From positions 124,001 through 188,000 of the forward strand of contig NZ_PXUP01000001.1 in NCBI RefSeq assembly GCF_003324185.1: a DNA stretch of 64,000 nucleotides, in the 5' to 3' direction. Below the pieces are notes generated by a model. The model was not told the origin of the DNA and searched no databases. It worked only from the letters and a program-made list of their open reading frames with translations. The stretch is from Faecalibacterium prausnitzii (GTDB taxonomy: Bacteria > Bacillota > Clostridia > Oscillospirales > Ruminococcaceae). This document shows positions 59,436-64,000 of this stretch, piece by piece (position 1 is the first letter of the stretch; each line of letters starts with the position of its first letter). The translations under genes and the position numbers were made by a program.

Positions 59436-61403
59436 TTACACCGCACCAAAAATAGTGGTGCTGTACGGCGCAAGGGCGGCTTTGCCGGTAAAAATGCGGC
59501 TTTGGCCGCGCCACAGGCTGGAAGAAGTGCCGTCGCTCAGCAGCTTCCACTGCCCGGCGGGCAGGGAGACGGTGCAGGCGGTATCGGTGGGGTTATAAAA
59601 GACGCACAAAGCGCTCCACGCTGCGCCGTCGCCCCAGACGGCGGGCAGCGTCCAGCCCACCAGCGGCTGCTCCAACGCAAAGAACTGCAAAGCCTCCGGG
59701 GCGTGACGGTCGGTGCTGCCCAGCCGGGGAAAGGCTGCCCGCAGCGCCAGAAGCCCCCGGTAGTAGTCCACGAGGGCGTGGTACTGCTCGGCGCGGTTCC
59801 AGTCCAGCCGGTTCAGGGCGGGAGAAGAACGGTAGCTGTTGCTCACGCCCTTTTTGGTGCGGGCGAACTCCTCGCCCGCCTGCATGAAGGGCAGGCCGAA
59901 GCTGGTCAGGTAGATGCCCGCCGCCAGCCGGTTCTGTGCCAGCGCCACAGTGTCCCGGGCGGTGAACTCCGGCTTTTCGTACCGGACGCAGAGCAGCTTG
60001 TCCCACAGGGTGAAGTTGTCGTGGGCGGAAACATAGCTCACGATCTGGCTGGGCGCGTGGGGCGGCAGATGGTCGCTGCGGCACCATGCCGCCACCGCCC
60101 CGCCGATATCCCAGAAGCTGCCGGGCTTGCCCTCCACATAGCCCGGCTCCCGGGCATCGAAGCAGCCGCCCTTGATGGCGTCCCGGGTGTCATCGCAGAA
60201 GATGCCCACCCGCTCGTTGAGCATGGCAAGGTTCGCCTTGTTGGCCTCGTACCGGTGCAGCTGGCTGGCACCGCCCTGCCACGGCTCGCCGTACAGCAGG
60301 ATGTCCCGCCCGCCGGGCAGGCTGTCCAGCGCAGTGCGCACCGCGTTGATGCTCTCGGCATCGTACAGGCCCATCAGGTCGAACCGGAAGCCGTCGATGT
60401 GGTACTCCTTTGCCCAGTAGAGGATGGAGTCGATGAGGTACCGCCGCGCCATGGGGCGCTCACTGGCAAACTCGTTGCCGCAGCCGCTGCCGTTGGAAAA
60501 GCTGCCGTCCGGGTTTTGCCGGAAAAAGTAGTACGGCACGGTGCTGTTCAGAGGATTTTCGGTGCGGTAGGTGTGGTTATACACCACGTCCATCACCACC
60601 CCGATGCCCGCCGCATGGAGGGCGGCGATCATCTCCCGGCACTCCCGGATGCGCACCTCGCCCCGGGTGGGGTCGGTGGAGTAGCTGCCCTCCGGTACGT
60701 TGAAGTTGGTGGGGTCGTAGCCCCAGTTATACTGCCGCAGCAGGGGTTTTGCCTCGTCCACGCTGCCAAAATCAAAAATGGGCATCAGCTGGACGTATTT
60801 TACCCCCAACCGCTTGAGGTAGTTCAGGCAGGTGGGGTGGATGCCATCGCCGTGCAGGGTAGTGCCCTGCTGGGTAAAGGCCATATATTTGCCCCGCCAC
60901 GCCGGGCGCACCCCGCTGGCGGCATCCTGTGAGAAGTCCCGCACGCTCACCTCCCACACGGCGCGCTGCGCCGGGGGGATATTGGGGCGCACATCCCGCT
61001 CCCACCCGGAGGGCGCGGTGCGGGCAAGGTCTACGATCATGCTGCGGACGCCGTTCACCCCCGCCGCCCGGGCGTAGGGGTCGCCGGTCTCGCGGGTGAC
61101 GCCGTCCACGGTGACGGCAAAGGTGTAGTAGCGGCCGTGCTGCTCCCCGGGCAGCCAGACGCTCCACACCCCCTGCGCTCCGCGCACAAGGGGCTTTGTG
61201 TCCAGCACGGCACCGCCGTCTCCCTTGTGGTATAAGGTCACGGTGACTGCTTCGGCGGTGGGGGCCCACAGCCGCAGACAGGTGCCGCCGGGGGTGTAGT
61301 CCGGGCCGAGGGGGCCGGTATAATAGTTTTCGCGGTGGAAGGGCTCGTTTTCAAACAGTGTTTTCCACTGGGCAGGCGTTTTTGCAGCCATGGTCAGCTT
61401 CAT
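59436..61403 (-). CDS. pulA: Type I pullulanase
   Basis: PulA removes alpha-1,6 branches from glycogen- or amylopectin-derived dextrins. The 655-residue enzyme has an N-terminal CBM48 (TCLRLWAPTAEAVTVTLYHK), the pullulanase motif YNWGYDPTNFNVPEGSYST, GH13 conserved regions DVVYNHTYRTE, GFRFDLMGLYD (nucleophile), LLYGEPWQGG (acid/base) and VSAHDNFTLWDKL, and a C-terminal beta domain. There is no signal peptide, so it acts in the cytoplasm with malQ. The start is 61403 or 61391 (MAAKT); AAGAAGGA suits the second slightly better. Confidence 0.95.
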   Translation of the reverse strand: MKLTMAAKTPAQWKTLFENEPFHRENYYTGPLGPDYTPGGTCLRLWAPTAEAVTVTLYHKGDGGAVLDTKPLVRGAQGVWSVWLPGEQHGRYYTFAVTVDGVTRETGDPYARAAGVNGVRSMIVDLARTAPSGWERDVRPNIPPAQRAVWEVSVRDFSQDAASGVRPAWRGKYMAFTQQGTTLHGDGIHPTCLNYLKRLGVKYVQLMPIFDFGSVDEAKPLLRQYNWGYDPTNFNVPEGSYSTDPTRGEVRIRECREMIAALHAAGIGVVMDVVYNHTYRTENPLNSTVPYYFFRQNPDGSFSNGSGCGNEFASERPMARRYLIDSILYWAKEYHIDGFRFDLMGLYDAESINAVRTALDSLPGGRDILLYGEPWQGGASQLHRYEANKANLAMLNERVGIFCDDTRDAIKGGCFDAREPGYVEGKPGSFWDIGGAVAAWCRSDHLPPHAPSQIVSYVSAHDNFTLWDKLLCVRYEKPEFTARDTVALAQNRLAAGIYLTSFGLPFMQAGEEFARTKKGVSNSYRSSPALNRLDWNRAEQYHALVDYYRGLLALRAAFPRLGSTDRHAPEALQFFALEQPLVGWTLPAVWGDGAAWSALCVFYNPTDTACTVSLPAGQWKLLSDGTSSSLWRGQSRIFTGKAALAPYSTTIFGAV

Positions 61404-61429
61404 TCCTTCTTAAAAGATTCGTTATATTC

Positions 61430-61458
61430 AGTGTATCGGACAACAGGCTCTTTTTCAA
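61430..61458 (-). promoter_or_regulatory. pulA promoter
   Basis: On the minus strand TTGAAA (61453-61458) and TACACT (61430-61435) have a 17-base spacer. The remaining bases up to 61567 hold an inverted repeat (GCTGTTTCCGCAGGAAACCAGC region) only. Confidence 0.6.
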
Positions 61459-61567
61459 GAGGAAATCGACGTTTACCACGGAAATCAATTTTCCGCATGA
61501 AGGCTTCCCCCGCCGCGCGGCTGTTTCCGCAGGAAACCAGCGCGGCAGCTGCCGTTTGCCGTCACGA

Positions 61568-61674
61568 CCCCTCCCCGTGAAAATGGGGTTCAGAAACGCC
61601 CGCAGGCGTTTCTGAACCCCGAAATTTAAAATTATTTTTCCGCTGAACATGGCCAGAGCGCAAGCGGAGGCCAT
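61568..61674. ncRNA. Three-copy structured intergenic element, copy C
   Basis: CCCTCCCCGTGAAAAT is followed by a perfect 16-bp hairpin with loop CGCA (61585-61620), then an A/T-rich spacer. TCCGCT (61639-61644) pairs with AGCGGA (61663-61668), and ATGGCC (61649-61654) with GGCCAT (61669-61674), in interleaved order. It lies between the LysR-phosphatase gene and pulA, both on the minus strand. Confidence 0.65.
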
Positions 61675-61685
61675 TCAAAATCGGC

Positions 61686-63443
61686 TCACTCCAGATACAT
61701 CCGCCGCAGCCGCATCAGGCGGGCGGGGGTCAGGCCGTATTCGGCTTCCAGATAGCTCTCGGCGCTGCCGTAGTCCTGCCGGATGGTGCGCAGCACAAAG
61801 GGCGCAATCTCCGGGTCTACCCCGGCGGAAGTCTGCCAGCGCAGCTTTTGCGCCGGGTCGGCGGCGATCTCCGCCGCATGGTCAGCCATGGCCTTTTCGA
61901 TCTCGGCGGCGCGGCAGAGGTTGGTGCGGGCATAATCCGCGCAGATGGTCTCGTCCGAAGCACCCAGCGCCAGCAGGATCAGCATGGCGGCTACGCCGGT
62001 GCGGTCCTTGCCCGCCGTGCAGTGGAACAGGATGGGCGTCTCGCCGGCTTCCAGCGCCCGGAACAGCTCTTTGAACGCCTTGTTGCCGGTGAGCATCTGC
62101 CGGTACATCAGCTGGGTGAGGCTCATCCCGGCGGGGGCGCTCTGCACCAGCCGCTGGATGTCGTTGGGAGAAAAATCGATCTCCTGCCCGGTGGCGTCCC
62201 GCAGGCCGCAGATCTGCACCAGTCGCGCGCCGTCCGGCACATAGTCCGGCAGCTTTGCGGCTTCCGCGCCGCTGCGCAGGTCAAGGATGAGCCGCAGCCC
62301 CAGCCCGTCCAGCCGGGCGCGGTCGGCTTCGGTGGTCAGCCGCCCGGTGGGAAAACCCCGGTAGATCTGTCCCCACTTTACGGTTTTGCCTTCGTCGGCA
62401 TGGTAGCCGCCCAGCTCCCGGAAGTTGTTGCCGCCCGCAAAGGGCAGCTGGGTGCCCGGGACGGGATGCTCCGGGGCAGCCTTGGCGGCGGCGCTGGAAA
62501 GCACCGGCGCGGTGTAGAAGGGCTTTGCGGGCCGTCCCCGGCGGGGCGGCAGGCTGGCGGTGCTGCCCAGAACCTCTAACAGGTAGCTGCGCAGCAGGTC
62601 GATATAGGCAGAGCTGGTATCCCGCCGCTGCACCAGCGAGACGCACAGCGGGGGCATATCCTCCAGCAGCACGTCCCGCACCCGGTCCAGCTCCCGGCGG
62701 GCGCCGGGCTCGTAGCGGGTCAGGCAGGTGCACAGCTGCTCCTGCACCAGATAGTAGGCCTGATAAAAGCTGGGGCCGATCTCGGCGTTGGGTGCAAAGC
62801 CCGCCCGGGCGCAGGCCGCCCACAGCGGGCTGAACAGATCCTGCCGCAGGCTGGGCAGCAGCACCCGCTGCCCGCGCAGCTCCGCCAGCGGGATGCGCTC
62901 TTTTTCCCAGAAGGGGTGTCCCCGGGGCACCAGCAGGCAGGCGGGGTCTGCCCGCAGGGTGGTGCGCGCCAGCACCGGCGCGGCACAACCAAGGTCGATG
63001 ACCAGACCCGCGTCCAGCTCGCCCTGCTCTACCCCATCGGCCACGGCGTCGTTGTCCAGCAGACGGAACCGCATCTCCACATGGGGGTACTGCTGCCGGA
63101 ACTTGTCCAGCTGGGTCTCCAGCCCGGGCAGATAGTCCGGTACCAGCGCCACGCTGATGCCGATGCGTACCGGCTGGGCAGACTGGATCTCCGCCCGCAG
63201 CGCGGCCTGCATCTGCTGGAACTGCTCCACTACCGGGGCGGCATGGCGCTGCAGGCTCATGCCCCGGTCGGTGAGCGCCAGCTTGTGGTGGGCACTGATA
63301 AACAGCGGCCCGCACATCTCGGCTTCCAGCGCAGAGATGCTTTGGCGCAGCGCCTGCCGCGACAGGAACAGCCGCTGTGCGGCGCGGGTATAATTCATTT
63401 CTTCGCACAGGGTCAAAAAGTAGTGCAGCTGGCGGATATCCAT
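61686..63443 (-). CDS. LysR-type regulator fused to a tyrosine/lipid phosphatase domain
   Basis: A single uninterrupted frame of 585 residues joins two families. Residues 1-62 are a LysR winged helix (MDIRQLHYFLTLCEEMNYTR, AAQRLFLSRQALRQSISALE). Residues about 90-300 are the LysR effector-binding domain (VRIGISVALVPDYLPGLETQ). After a Pro/Ala-rich linker (about 303-333), residues 336-585 form a phosphatase of the Y_phosphatase3/MptpB-LipA type: NNFRELGGY, VKWGQIYRGFPTGRLT, LRLILDLRSGAEA and the CX5R loop HCTAGKDRTG with Cys475 and Arg481. All expected catalytic residues are kept. GGGAGGAG precedes the ATG at 63443. The second nagB lies upstream on the same strand behind a terminator; no established role is known to me. 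Confidence 0.93.
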   Translation of the reverse strand: MDIRQLHYFLTLCEEMNYTRAAQRLFLSRQALRQSISALEAEMCGPLFISAHHKLALTDRGMSLQRHAAPVVEQFQQMQAALRAEIQSAQPVRIGISVALVPDYLPGLETQLDKFRQQYPHVEMRFRLLDNDAVADGVEQGELDAGLVIDLGCAAPVLARTTLRADPACLLVPRGHPFWEKERIPLAELRGQRVLLPSLRQDLFSPLWAACARAGFAPNAEIGPSFYQAYYLVQEQLCTCLTRYEPGARRELDRVRDVLLEDMPPLCVSLVQRRDTSSAYIDLLRSYLLEVLGSTASLPPRRGRPAKPFYTAPVLSSAAAKAAPEHPVPGTQLPFAGGNNFRELGGYHADEGKTVKWGQIYRGFPTGRLTTEADRARLDGLGLRLILDLRSGAEAAKLPDYVPDGARLVQICGLRDATGQEIDFSPNDIQRLVQSAPAGMSLTQLMYRQMLTGNKAFKELFRALEAGETPILFHCTAGKDRTGVAAMLILLALGASDETICADYARTNLCRAAEIEKAMADHAAEIAADPAQKLRWQTSAGVDPEIAPFVLRTIRQDYGSAESYLEAEYGLTPARLMRLRRMYLE

Positions 63444-63476
63444 GGTCTCCTCCCGGGAAAGTTTGTTCTTGAAAAA

Positions 63477-63505
63477 AGAATACCGCTTTTTCGGCGGAAT
63501 GTAAA
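63477..63505 (-). promoter_or_regulatory. Promoter of the LysR-phosphatase gene
   Basis: On the minus strand TTTACA (63500-63505) and TATTCT (63477-63482) have a 17-base spacer, 34 bases upstream of the start. Confidence 0.6.
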
Positions 63506-63543
63506 GAGAAGGGCAGCGTATTTTTGTTATTGCCTTTAGCGGG

Positions 63544-63736
63544 CTCGCCCTCTCAGGCAAAGCCTGTCGGCTTTGCCAGATTCCCCCTTTTGTCGCTGCG
63601 CGACATCTTCCCCCGGCGCGGGGGAAGTCTTTCCTCAAAGGGAGAGCCTTTGGCAGTCCACGCAAACTTCATCTCCTTGCCAAGGCCTCTCCCTTTGGGA
63701 GAGGTGGATTTGCGAAGCAAAGACGGAGAGGGCGAG
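63544..63736. repeat. 193-bp composite terminal-inverted-repeat element
   Basis: It has the same CTCGCCCTCTC / GAGAGGGCGAG ends as the pst copies. Its interior is a mosaic: the right half resembles 35456-35600 and the left half the TCGCTGCGCGACATCTTCCC module of 43199-43290. Confidence 0.85.
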
Positions 63737-63759
63737 GATGCTATCCGTTGTGCTCCTTC

Positions 63760-63803
63760 AAAAAAAGGAACACCGGAACGCCCGCAGGTGTTCCGGTGCT
63801 CCA
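63760..63803 (-). terminator. Terminator of the second nagB
   Basis: On the minus strand GGAGCACCGGAAC pairs with GTTCCGGTGTTCC, followed by TTTTTTT. Confidence 0.88.
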
Positions 63804-63821
63804 AAGTTTAAATAGGGAAGA

Positions 63822-64000
63822 TCAGATCAGGCTCAGAGCTTCTTCATCGCCCACCAGAATGAAGTCCGGGTGCAGCTGCAGAATGCTTGCGGGCACCTCG
63901 GGGGTGACGGGGCCGAAGAAAGCCTTCTTGACGATCTCGGCTTTGCCAGCGCCGTTGACCACCATCAGCACCTTGCGTGCCTGCATGATGGTGCGGATGC
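63822..64000 (-). CDS. nagB: Second glucosamine-6-phosphate deaminase, C-terminal part
   Basis: The minus strand encodes the last 58 residues of a NagB: IRTIMQARKVLMVVNGAGKA, then FFGPVTPEVPASILQLHPDF and ILVGDEEALSLI. It is cut by the window end. Compared with nagB at 3956 the segment is clearly homologous but differs in many positions, so it is a paralogue and not a duplicate end of the same gene. Confidence 0.92.
   Translation of the reverse strand, partial: IRTIMQARKVLMVVNGAGKAEIVKKAFFGPVTPEVPASILQLHPDFILVGDEEALSLI

Noticed and set aside
61351-61674. Minus-strand open frames across element copies A, B and C that share a FSGK-like peptide
   Set aside because: The shared peptide comes from the conserved TTTTCCGCTGAA anchor. 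The frames differ in length and break at different points, so structure and not protein is conserved.

Overview
The window looks like a chromosomal segment of a Faecalibacterium-type member of the Oscillospiraceae (formerly Ruminococcaceae), a GC-rich, low-redox gut Firmicute. The evidence is the GC-rich coding sequence with strong AGGAGG-type ribosome binding sites, RNase Y, a T-box in front of thrS, an Amt-PII fusion, many GH3/GH13 glycosidases, PTS and uronate genes, and intergenic repeats of CCCTCTCAGTC...GACTGAGAGGG type. The assignment rests on recognising protein families and was not tested by a search.

Layout. 1-4684: sugar-alcohol and amino-sugar genes. mtlA, mtlR and a sorE-like gene are all truncated and joined at about 885-905 and about 2280, followed by a DeoR regulator and nagB. 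5111-7520: a TetR gene with its promoter, and a secreted Cys-rich repeat protein. 7731-16375: a LacI remnant, a LytTR/GHKL two-component pair, two GH3 enzymes (one with reversed domain order and a membrane anchor at each end) and a GtrA protein. 16906-23644: RNase Y, a lipoprotein, SstT, a small membrane protein and T-box-controlled thrS. 23887-29323 (minus): Amt-PII, a uronate operon (SDR, cupin, DhuI-like isomerase, DUF1622) and another SDR. 29480-31029 (minus): trpS, tRNA-Asn and tRNA-Glu. 31232-37100: three twin-arginine-type lipoproteins, the last being PstS, then pstCAB-phoU. 37368-42780: an AraC-type regulator, a GNAT, a sugar nucleotidyltransferase, a small helical protein, a degenerate GGDEF protein and malQ. 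43497-46724: alaX, trmB, a 59-residue Cys protein and a CmpB-type membrane protein, tightly packed. 46912-49578: a GGDEF-EAL-GGDEF protein. 49916-56500: azlCD, asparaginase, a thioredoxin-reductase-like enzyme, a Crp/Fnr regulator, an aldo/keto reductase and prfC. 56625-64000: a GNAT-MnmM fusion, an HtrA protease, pullulanase, a LysR-tyrosine/lipid-phosphatase fusion and the end of a second nagB.

The genes mostly describe saccharolytic life in the gut: import and breakdown of mannitol, amino sugars, beta-glucosides, alpha-glucans (malQ, pulA) and uronates, with ammonium, phosphate and amino-acid transport around them.

The most unusual signals are: (i) a LysR regulator fused to a CX5R phosphatase (61686-63443); (ii) a three-copy intergenic element (38527, 43356, 61568) whose hairpin and interleaved helices change sequence while keeping their pairing; (iii) two 145-bp elements in inverted orientation flanking pstCA; (iv) the Amt-PII fusion lacking the classical uridylylated Tyr; (v) the GNAT-MnmM fusion; and (vi) the chimeric joins in the mtl/sor locus, which may be a real rearrangement or an assembly error.
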